DNA of 64,000 nucleotides from Portulaca oleracea (Eukaryota > Streptophyta > Magnoliopsida > Caryophyllales > Portulacaceae), in NCBI GenBank assembly GCA_029582165.1, contig CM055869.1:55191518-55255517 (forward strand), in the 5' to 3' direction. The notes beneath the pieces were generated by a model. That model ran no database searches and had not been told where the DNA came from. It worked only from the letters and a program-made list of their open reading frames with translations. A program made the position numbers and the translations under genes. Shown one piece after another: positions 35,601 through 47,600 of the stretch (positions within the stretch are counted from its first letter, which is position 1; every line of letters starts with the position of its first letter).

Positions 35601-38600
35601 GGTGGGATTGTTGGGGATATACATTTGTATTTGGAACACTTTTTCCTTCAAAATATCACAGTACTTTCCCCTTGAAATTGCCAAACTGAAACCTTGATGA
35701 TCATTACAGACCACCAGTGCCGAAGTGCCAATAGTGGGCTCTTTCTCAAGTTACATTACAGAAGCATGACCCTTTATAAGTACCTCTGACCTATCACCCT
35801 CAGCATGCAATACTTCTTTCTCAATGAGGACTGAGCTGCTTATTAGACCTACACTACCATCCTTCATGTTTAAAAAAATGGCGGCAAGTTTTCATAAGGC
35901 CCATCTAGAAGCCCTTTATTTTTCATCAAGAATCTCAGATGGGAAAAATTACAAAAGAAATTCACTGACTCAGTAAGATAAGACCATAGCAACTAGTCTG
36001 CTTGTTTGAGTATCATAAACGCTTCTAACACAAAAGTATCAATTTCAGTCACCAACAAGCTCAAAATGATGGGACAGAAAGTACAGATTTGTAAGAAAGT
36101 GGCATACATCCTACAACAATAAATCCGTCACAAAAGCAATCTTCAAGCAATTGAAATAGTGACATACTTCCAACTCATAAATGATAGCCGCAGTACGCCA
36201 ACCTGCCTTGGAAGGCCCTCTAAGATCACTAAAAAGATGATCACCAAAGTATATCACCTATCAAAGTGTTAAAGAATGGTAAGGGAGTTTGCAGTTCAAA
36301 TGAAGGAATTTGAACATTCTGACAAGCAGAATCAGCACAACATAAATAACTAGCAACAAAGAAATACAAATCAGAACAAGAGCAGTTAACATACCTCTGG
36401 ACCTTTCCACTTTGTAATTTGGAGAAATGATTTCAGGCATCCATGGTAATACACTTTATTGGGAAGAAATGCATCCACCTTAGAGAATGCTAATCTGTCC
36501 TTGTTTATGTCATAGCATCTATGCCACAAAACTAAAAACCTTGTCAGCACTGGGGGTGAAATTCAGCTAATTTTGTCAATTAACCCACAAACCCAGGAGG
36601 CAACCGGAAAGAAGCAAATCATAACTGGCATTTACACAGATGAGCTCAGGAAAAGGTCTGGCATCGAAAATTGTAACTAATGCTGAACATGTCAAAAGTA
36701 ATAAGGCTTGTTACAGTAAAATTAAAGAATAGCAGTTTAATATGTCCAAGAGAAATTGTAACAAAGTGTGATAAATTCAACACTAACATTCAACACTTTA
36801 CAATCCAACATGTGTATGGCCGAGCCTAAGTAACACCACACGGATCTGGAATGGGGAAAAAGAATAATGGTATTCATGATGGACTTGGGCTGGATTTACC
36901 CTGCACTTCATAGTTCACGCATTATCAAATCAAAATGCACAAAAAGGTCAATGTTTGCCACAGTTTTTGGTGGGGGGAAAAAAACTACACTGTACTGTAC
37001 TGAATATTGGGTAATTAGCTTTGTCATTTATATGATACAGAAAAGTTGCTTTCACATGACTTCATATTGTCAAAGTCAGCCATCACCCATAAACTATCAG
37101 GCTACACTAAAAAGCAAATTTTATATTCTGTCGAATTGGAGCCAAAATCTAGATCATGGATATGAGAGCACAGAATAATCACCGGAATGGGCGCTCTGAC
37201 ATATAGAAGTCTGGCTTATTGGCTTTAGCAATGACCACGTCAAAAAGTTCTCTCCAGGAATCTCCAGCACCCAAAGAATCCTGATCAACAACACCAGAAT
37301 CCCAAACAAGTTTCTTATATTTCATCATCTTGCATACAATGACCCACCCAATTTTAGAAGCAGACAGATTAGCCAACTGCATCCAAAGAATGGGGGAAAA
37401 AGAAAAACAAATTGCACCCACCAACAAGACCATAAAAGAGAATGCAGACAACTGAGATGTGTCAAGAAGTGACAGCGTACCTACACAAACCTAAATCTGA
37501 GATCTGACCAGCACACCTTGACCCAGCCCTCCAATGCTCATCTATTTTCCCTCAACCAACCCACAATGTACAAACATACTTGTCATGGCCAGGTCTACCC
37601 ATGTCCGAAGACACTAGATCTAGATCGCCAACCAGCGAGGTCAAATTGAACCCTGTTGCTGCCTTCTCTCTCCTCCCTTGCCCCTTTCTAGCACTGAGCC
37701 AAATACCCAAGAATAAGGCAAGGTCACTGGGAACCTTGACAATCTTCCCTCTTTTCCTCATCCACAAAAATCGGACTTGCCAAAAATGGGCAACCCGGTA
37801 ACAGGTTACAAGGTATGGGTAGGGTTTGTCAAGAGAAGGCCACAAGAACTGAGAGGTGAGTTTAGAGTCCATTGAAAACTTAGAGGCAGATCAGTATGTT
37901 GACGGTATTAATTATGTGGCAATTGGTAATCATCAACTTCTCATTTTTCTGTACTTTATGAAAGTAGAATTTCCAATGGAAGCTTATGTTTTTCTAAAGC
38001 ATTCACTTGCACAACAGAAACACCTTTCAACCTTTCACCCCCAGCCCCACCCCTTTCAAAAGAACAGGGAAGATCCTACTCAAACAAAGGGAGAATCCAT
38101 CTCGCCACCCGATCTCAGTAAACAAAAATGGTGAAGAAACAAACTTCAAGACAAATCAGAATTACCTCCAAGAGAAAGCGCATCCCTCCATCAACAAAGT
38201 AATAGGGTGAATTGGTTAGCAAGAACAACTTCTTGCCATTAGCCCTCAGCATCTTCAAAAAGTGAAACAACTGACCCTGGTGTGTTGAATGACAAGAATC
38301 ATGGTAAACAACACCATTAAGTTTTGTCTTTCAAAATAGTAAGCAGTGTAATATCATGACAACAGATGAATTGCACTAAATCTGGGAAACTTATGTCACT
38401 TACATTTTTAACAAGGTATCTCTGAGGATCAGAAATGATTTTCCTGTGGGCCAATCCACTTCTGTGTACATGCTGAATTGCATGATTAACATCTTGATAT
38501 ACGTAAGAAGCATCAAACTCCAGTTTCTCATCAACAAAATGTTGGACAATATCTGCAATCAGGCATGCCTTGAAGGTAGCACGCAAATGAAATTTGAGAA

Positions 38601-41600
38601 GAAACAAAACTCCAAGGCAATAGAGAAGGAACATAGGAGTTAATGGAAAGAAACAGGAGAAAAAGAAAAGTTGGTATTCCATTTCCAACTTAGAACTTCT
38701 GTGTAGTATGATTAACATAATTAACTAAGAGACTGGCTCAATGGACCAGCACTTCCTAATTCCTATTTCTTACTAGCATTGCAGAAAATAGAACGACAAG
38801 ATAATTACATCACAAAACAAGGTAATCACATCTCCATGTCCTTACTAGCAAAACATATTGCATGTTAAGCACAACACACAGAGATTGTCTAGAAGTACCC
38901 TTTTATTTTTTAACTCTCTAGTGAAATACATATGGTAAATCCTGCATAACACAAGCATCCAACCTGACTTGTGTGCCACAATCATAAAAATCTCAATTCT
39001 AATTCTTTGATGGTAGAGAAATGCAAGGAATATTTCATTGTCAGGTATCAATAGTTTATTTGGTCATCTAGTCGCGTGAGAATAAGGTTTGTCCACCTAA
39101 GTCTCTATGAATGTTTCAATATGAAAACGTAGAAGAACAGGTTGAGTACTGACAAAAATATTGCATTCATAGGAAAATGAAAAAAATTAAGAATTTTCCT
39201 GGAATCAAAACCCTATTAAATTAAAGCAGTACTTAACAATATGGCCTTCAATAAAACAGATAGGCCAAAGCGATATGCCGTAATTTCTAGGTAGTATATG
39301 GTAAATGTTTCATTTGCTCATTCGATTTCCCCTAGTTAATGTCTCTCTTCATTCCATTTTACCCTCATCTTTGATTGCTATTTTATTTTGATTGGGACAC
39401 ACCTGACCTGGCCAAACCTAAGTGGCAAATGAGGAATCCACTAGCAAAGGAAGAAAGGAGAAAGTGAACTCTTGCTGAGCTAAGTTCAAATTCCTATCCT
39501 AATCATGTGCATTGGAGGTGTGTCCAAGTGGGTGTCCTCACTTCTGTATTATACTTAAGAAGGGCAATGCAATGGATCACAGGGGCTGATATGACTTTCT
39601 ATACATCTTATGAGCTCCTAGCTTGGCCCTATATTGAAAAACTAGGGAGTTGATACATCGAGACTCATAAATTATGAAATTTATTAACAAATTGATATAA
39701 AATAGCCTAAAGCAAAACGTCTCATTACAGTACTATGCCTATTTTCTTTTCTGGAGAACAATCTATGTACCATTCACGACATGATGTTAAAGTTAACCCT
39801 ATGTCCTTCACACTCCAAATCCAACCTATAAAAAGGACTCTGGAGGTATTGATTTGGTTTGGTTGTTTAGTCATTAAGCTTTATGGGGAGCAGTAGCAAT
39901 CACATGACAACGTAAAATGTCTACAGTCAAATTTGGAATCACACTTCCTGATCACAGAGGGCAATATATACAATTGATAACGAAATAGTACTTCAAGCAA
40001 ACAGATTCAAGAACAATTGGAAACAAAACCCCTCCACTCTAGCTCTACTAAGGGAAAGCAATAACTAACCTCTGTAAAGCAGAAAAAATCCATCAGGCTA
40101 ACAAGTCCACGTGCTTGGTCACGACCAATATGTCTTGTTCCATATATTTCTCTTATCTCTTCCATACTAAGCTGGACAGAAAATTATAGAATAATTTCAA
40201 GAAAAGGAACTTCAGTCATATCTTCATTCAATTAAAATATGCACTTCAATTGGATGGCCAAAACCTCCGCAAGTAAACACATTTTAATGCACACAGACAT
40301 CAGTTGTCAGAAATCAATGCCTTTTTCCCAGAATACTAATGGAAAACGATCCCTAATTTAACCATCCGTTCCCGTAGGCTCGACCGGAAACCTCCTCGTT
40401 TCTGATACCCTTCTCTCATCTGAGAAGCTAACACGCCTTTGACGAGCATAAACCGGCATGTTAGAGTTATCAATGACAAAATATAGCTTCCCCTCTTTCC
40501 TGCCATTTGCAATTATCAGAGATCCTTTCGTTGCCCTCCAATGACCATCTTCAAATCTCGTCGTGAACCGCTCCTCGTCCAGTTGACTTACAGATACAAG
40601 ATTCTTGGTCAGACCCGGGACATACCGAACATTCTTCAACCTCCAAGTTCCACCCTTAGAAGTTTTAATGTTCACATCACCTCTTCCTAGCACCTTTAGG
40701 TTGTGACCGTTTGCAAGCCTAACCCTGCCAAACCTCCCACTCACAAAATTGCTAAAGTCCTCCTTGCTAGACGAAGAGTGAAACGAAGCACCCGAATCTA
40801 TCACCCAACCCCCTTCTTCACTAACAGTTAGGGCATCACCAAAATCCTCAACATAATATACAGAGTCCTGGTCATTATGGCTGCTCTTCTTAGATTTGGG
40901 ACAATCCCTACGAAAATGACATCTATCACCACAGTTCCATCACAACACTTGCTCCATGTTTCGACCTCTAGATTTTGATCGACCCTGACCCGAACTCAAA
41001 CCATTCCTCCTACCCCTGACAGTCAAAGCATTCCCCGAAGACTCTAACACTTCGGAATCTTTCCTACGGATACTTTCATTCAGGACAAAGTCTTTAATTT
41101 CCCCAAACTTCAGTTTCTCATCCTTCTTAGTTGAAGAAGTTACAGAAGTCACGAAATTTTCCCGAGACTTAGGTAGGGTAGCCAATAGTATGTTAGCGTT
41201 CATCTCATCTTCGAAATTAAATCCCACAGAGGTTAACTTTAATAGTATTATATTCAACTCATTCATACTATCATGCATATCACCGGACTCTTGCATCTTA
41301 AATTCAAACAAACGACGTAACACATATACCTTGTTCACCGCCGAAGGTTTCTCATATGTGTTTTGCAAGGCCTCGAGCAAATCTTTCGTCATTTTCTGAT
41401 CTTTGACGTTGAAAACCACGTTTCGAGCTAGCGTCAGCCTGACCGTACTGAATGTCTGACCATCAAGTTCTTCCTAATCCTTCTGTTTCATCTCTTTTGG
41501 CCTATCACACATCGCATGATGCAACCTTTGCTGGCGGAGCACATCCTCAACGCGTATCCTCCACCATGTGTAGTCTTTCCCATCGAATTCAAGAATCTTC

Positions 41601-44600
41601 ACAATTGCGCCCGCCATTGCTTCTCGGTCTGCAGATCAATCACGCTCCAACCAAAGCTCTCATACCACTATTTAGGATTCTCAGGGCGTGTTAGCAGACA
41701 AACAATAAATAGGACGAAAAATTAATAAAGATTCGACACAAGGAATTAACGTGGAAAAACCCAAACCGGGAAAAAAAAACCACGAACGATGCACTATCAG
41801 AGGATTACAACAGTGTTTCAGAGATTCCCAGTCCTCCACAATCTCTCACAATCTTCCTAGAGTACAACCTGAGAATTCAACACCCACAGTTGAGCCTCAC
41901 ACAACTCCCTCAAGAACACAGAGATTACATGTCAATCTCTTGTGGTATAAGATGAAACACTCTCAATTTCTATGTATATCATAAGGAGAACAAGACCCCT
42001 ATATATATGAGAGGGATGACTAATTTAGCACAAGAGCTAAATCAATATTCTCCACCAATTAGTGTCTTGATCATCAATCCACTAACTTAGTGCTCCACTA
42101 ACAATCCACTAATCAAGACACTCAATTGGTCTCCCACTTAGCACCAATCAAGGCACTAATCAATCCACCAATCAAGACACTTAATTGGTCTCCCACTTAG
42201 CAAATTGGTCTTCACACTCAACAATTGTTAAAAATCAGCACCCACTTCATCAAATTGGAGCACTAATACCTAAGTGGAGCATAATTAATTTTAGTGAAGT
42301 GGAGAACAAGAGCATAATGGAGCACTAATTGTGGATGTAATAAGTTGACTTATATTTGTGGAGGGAGTGTGCTTGCTTTTTATGTGTGGATGAAGAAGGC
42401 TTAGGTGTGTGATATTTTGGGTGCTAGTGTCTAATCCTACTAGTATAAATAGGAGGTGTGTCATAGGGAAAATTATCCCAAGCAAGCAAAAACAATAAGA
42501 AATGTGAGTGAGTGAGAGAAATTATAAAGAGTGAGGTGTCTAAGAGAGTGTGTGTGTTCAATTGTCTTGCTTCTAGTGTTGTAATAAAAGTATAATTTTT
42601 AAAGTATACCACCTGCTCCCTTCCTATTTATTTTTCGTCCAACAAATTTTGGTATCAGAGCAAGGTTTTCTAAAGATCCTTGCTAAGCTCGCATTCATAG
42701 TGTATGCACGGTTAGGGACCAAAGCACCAAGGATACTCTGCCGCCACAGTCAGGGACTGAAAACGAGCCTAGATCATTATTTCAATTGTTGGTCTCGGAC
42801 CACAAGTCTTTGGTTAAGTGCAGGGCGCTTACCAAGCTAGCATGGCAGATCTATCAACATCAACGAGCTCATTAGAGAAGCTCAATGGGAGCAATTATAG
42901 TACTTGGTGTACACGTATCAAGTACTACTTGAAGGGGCAAGACTTATGGGAGATCGTTGGTGGCAATCAAAAGCTAGAACCAACTGATCTAAATGACAAG
43001 AGGAAATGGGAGATCAGGGCTGGAAAGGCAATGTATGTCCTTTCAATCACGGTGGAAGATGAATATCTTCATCAGATTAAGGATTTTGAGACACCTGACA
43101 AAGCACGGGATGCCTTGGCTACGTTGTTCACCAAGAAGAACGAGGCCAAATTGCAGCAGCTGGAGAACGAGCTCATGTCTATTAAACAAGGAGACATGAC
43201 AGTGAGCCAGTATTTCACCAAAGTTAAATTTTTGTGTGGTGAAATAGCCAAAATAGATGACGAAAGTGCAATAAGTGAGTCAAGAATGAGACGGATAATT
43301 ATTCGAGGCCTCGACCCCAAATATAGTGGCCTTGTTGCAGCAACCAGGGGCTGGGCCACACAACCTGGTCTGCCAGAATTAGAAAGCTTCTTGGTGAACC
43401 AAAAAGGCCTAGACAAACAAATGTCCAAGGTATCGATAAAGGAGGAAGATCAAGCTCTATTCGCCAGAAGAAGAACACATAAGAGCCAAGGAAGATGTGC
43501 AAAGAAGCACTAGAGATGGTGGACCACCATCATGACCACCATCAGAAAGGAGACCATCATCAGAAAGAAGACAATCATCAAAAAGGAGACCGCCAAGGTG
43601 GCAACAAGGACAGCGACACCGTCCATATCAAGGAAGAGCTCACCAATCTCGAGATAGTCAACAAGAGAAGGAATATCGCCGTCAAGAAGGTCGATGTTAC
43701 AAGTGTGGGGGGAAAGGCCACTTTGCTCGAGACTGCAAATCACCCTCGCTGGAAGGTAATGCAACAACCTTCACAAATAATAACTGTGAGGAGGAACGGG
43801 ATTTCCAAGCATCCTTTGCCTTAGAAGAATCTGTCCAGGCAGCCGAAGCAGAAGAGTCCACATATGAAGAGTCTAAAGAAGAGTTTGCACTTACAGTGAC
43901 AAACAAGAAATTCCTAAATTATCAAAAAGATTGGATTGTGGATTCCGGCTACTCCAACCACACGACAGGCAATGTGAGAAAGTTGCAAAACATGTCTGAA
44001 TACAAGGGAAACCGAGTCGTAGTCACGGGGAAGGACTCAAAGCTGCCAATTTCACATATCGGAAAAACGTTAATTGCTCCCCGGTTCAATTCGCACCAGG
44101 TGCAACTTCAAAATGTCTACCATGTACCTGGGATGAAGAAGAATCTCTTGTCAGTATCCCAGCTGACCTCATCAGGTAACTATGTGGTCTTTGGGCCACA
44201 TGATGTAAAGGTATATCGCAACATTAAGCCTACATCTCCCCCGCTTGTGGAAGGACGCCGTTTGGAGTCGGTGTACGTGATGTCTGCGCAAGACGCATAT
44301 GTAGAGAAAACCAGGAAAAATGAAACGGTAGATCTTTAGCATGCAAAGCTTGGCCATGTAAGCTATCACAAGTTAAAAGTGATGATGCTGAAGTCGATGT
44401 TGAAAGGCCTTCCACAACTTGAAGTTCGAGATGATATAGTATGTGCAAGGTAGGAGGACAAAGTGATGAAGAAGTTAAAAGTGATTTGGTATCAGAGCAC
44501 TTTATTTATTGTTTGTCTGCTAACCACGCCCTAAGATCAATCACGCTCCAACCAAACTCTGATGGTCATTATGGCTGCTCTGATACCACATTTGTTGGAC

Positions 44601-47600
44601 AAAAAATAAATAGGAAGGGTGCAGGTGGTATACTTTAAAAATTATACTTTTATTAAAACACTAGAGGCAATACAATTGAACACGCACACTCTCTAAGACA
44701 CCTCACTCTTTATGATTTCTCTCACTCACTCACACTTCTTATTATTTTTGCTTGCTTGGGATAATTTTCCCGATGGCACACCTCCTATTTATACTAGTAG
44801 GATTAGACACTAGCACCCAAAATATCACACACCTAAGCCTTCTTCATCCACACATAAAAACTAAGCACACTCCCTCCACAAATACAAGTCAACTTATTAC
44901 ATCCACAATTAGTGCTCCATTATGCTCTTGTTCTCCACTTCACTAAAATTAATTATGCTCCACTTAGGTATTAGTGCTCCAATTTGATGAAGTGGGTGAT
45001 GATTTTTAACAATTGTTGAGTGTGAAGACCAATTTGCTAAGTGGGAGACCAATTAAGTGTCTTGATTGGTGGATTGATTAGTGCCTTAATTAGTGCTAAG
45101 TGGGATACCAATTGAGTGTCTTGATTAGTGGAGCACTAAGTTAGTGGATTGTTAAGTGGAGCACTAAGTTAGTGGATTGATGATCAAGACACTAATTGGT
45201 GGAGAATATTGATTTAGCTCTTGTGCTAAATTAGTCCTCCCCCTCCTATATATAGGGGTCTTGTTCTCCTTATGATATACGTAGAAATCGAGAGTGTTTC
45301 ATCTTGTACCACAAGAGATTGACCTGTAATCTCTGTGTTACTGAGGGAGTTGTGTGTTACTGAGGGAGTTGTGTGAGGCTCAACCGTGAGTCTTGAGCTC
45401 TCAGGTTGTACTCTAGGAAGATTGTGAGAGATTGTGGAGGACTGGGAATCTCTGAAACACTGTTGTAATCCCCTGATAGTGCATCATTCGTGGTTTTTTT
45501 CCCGGTTTGGGTTTTTCCACGTTAATTCCTTGTGTCGAATCTTTATTAATTTTTCGTCCTATTTATTGTTTGTCTGCTAACACGCCCTGAGAATCCTAAA
45601 TAGTGGTATGAGAGCTTTGGTTGGAGCGTGATTGATCTGCAGACCGAGAAGCAATGGCGGGCGCAATTGTGAAGATTCTTGAATTCGATGGGAAAGACTA
45701 CGCATGGTGGAGGATACGCGTTGAGGATGTGCTCCGCCAGCAAAGGTTGCATCTTGCGATGGGTGATAAGCCAAAAGAGATGAAACAGAAGGATTGGGAA
45801 GAGCTTCATGGTCAGGCATTCAATACGGTCAGGCTGACGCTAGCTCGAAACGTGGCTTTCAACGTCAAAGATCAGAAAACGACGAAAGATCTGCTCGAGG
45901 CCTTGCGAAACACATATGAGAAACCTTCGGCGGTGAACAAGGTATATGTGTTACGTCGTTTGTTTGAATTTAAGATGCAAGAGTCTGGTGATATGCATGA
46001 TAGTATGAATGAGTTGAATATAATACTATCAAAGTTAACCTCTATGGGATTTAATTTCGACGATGAGATGAACGCTAACATACTATTGGCTACCCTACCT
46101 AAGTCTCGAGAAAATTCCGTGACTTCTGTAACTTCTTCAACTAAGAAGGATGAGAAACTGAAGTTTGGGGAAATTAGAGACTTTGTCCTGAATGAAAGTA
46201 TTCGTAGGAAAGATTCCGAAGTGTTAGAGTCTTCGAGGAATGCTTTGACTGTCAGGGGTAGGAGGAATAGTGGGAGTTCGGGTCAGGGTAGATCAAAATC
46301 TAGAGGTCGAAACATGGAGCAAGTGTTGTGATGGAACTGTGGTTAAACAGGTCATTTTCGTAGGGATTGTCCCAAATCTAAGAAGAGCAGCCATAATGAC
46401 CAGGACTCCGTTCTGTTGAGGATATTGGTGATGCCCTAACAGTTAGTGTTGACAAGTCAGAAGGGGGTTGGGTGATAGATTCAGGTGCTTCGTTTCACTC
46501 TTCGTCTAGCAAGGAGGACTTTAGCAATTTTGTGAGTGGGAGGTTTGGCAGGGTTAGGCTTGCAAACGGTCGAAGTTGTTGACGATGATGCGTATGTCGA
46601 AGTTGGAGGGGCGTGATCAGTTCAAGTGGGAGCCTGTTACAAAAAGAGGAGTTGATGGGAGGTCAACTAGGACCTCTGTTGATCTTTGTTGAATAAGATC
46701 GAGATGGATGCACTAAAGGATTCAAGAAGGTGTTGAACTTGAACTGATCACGCCCCTGCTGAACTGATCACGCCCCTGCAAGTTGAACTGATCACGCCCC
46801 TGCAACTTCGACATACGCATCATCGTCAACAACTTAGGGGAATTTTGGATTGGGATTTTACCTCATGTTGAACTTGTCGAATTCCCATGCAGGTTAGATG
46901 CGTTTCTCGGCTGACCATCCGTTCCCGTAGGCTCGACCGGAAACCTCCTCGTTTCTGATACCCTTCTCTCATCTGAGAAGCTAACACGCCTTTGACGAGC
47001 ATGAACCGGCATGTTAGAGTTATCAATGACAAAATATAGCTTCCCCTCTTTCCTGCCATTTGCAATTATCAGAGATCCTTTCGTTACCCTCCAATGACCA
47101 TCTTCAAATCTCGTCGTGAACCGCTCCTCGTCCAGTTGACTTACAGATACAAGATTCTTGGTCAGACCCGGGACATACCGAACATTCTTCAACCTCCAAG
47201 TTCCACCCTTAGAAGTTTTAATGTTCACATCACCTCTTCCTAGCACCTTTAGGTTGTGACCGTTTGCAAGCCTAACCCTGCCAAACCTCCCACTCACAAA
47301 ATTGCTAAAGTCCTCCTTGCTAGACGAAGAGTGAAACGAAGCACCCGAATCTATCACCCAACCCCCTTCTTCACTAACAGTTAGGGCATCGCCAAAATCC
47401 TCAACATAATATACAGAGTCCTGGTCATTATGGCTGCTCTTCTTAGATTTGGGACAATCCCTACGAAAATGACATCTATCACCACAGTTCCATCACAACA
47501 CTTGCTCCATGTTTCGACCTCTAGATTTTGATCGACCCTGACCCGAACTCCCACTATTCCTCCTACCCCTGACAGTCAAAGCAATCCCCGAAGACTCTAA

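Noticed and set aside
37281..37451. Upstream extension of exon 8 of the nucleotidase
   Set aside because: Open by chance, but inserting it breaks the expected Glu-Asp junction; the CAG at 37283-37281 gives the conserved sequence.
43072..43767. Antisense frames across gag2
   Set aside because: Shadows of the + strand copia gag, whose motifs (zinc knuckle, DSG protease core) are clear.
44487..44498. Possible tRNA gene fragment at TGGTATCAGAGC sites
   Set aside because: These match only the 3' end of tRNA-Met in complementary sense, as primer-binding sites beside LTRs; no cloverleaf is present.
46741..46804. CRISPR-like array of 20-bp repeats
   Set aside because: Only three near-contiguous units without unique spacers, in a plant retroelement; not a CRISPR.
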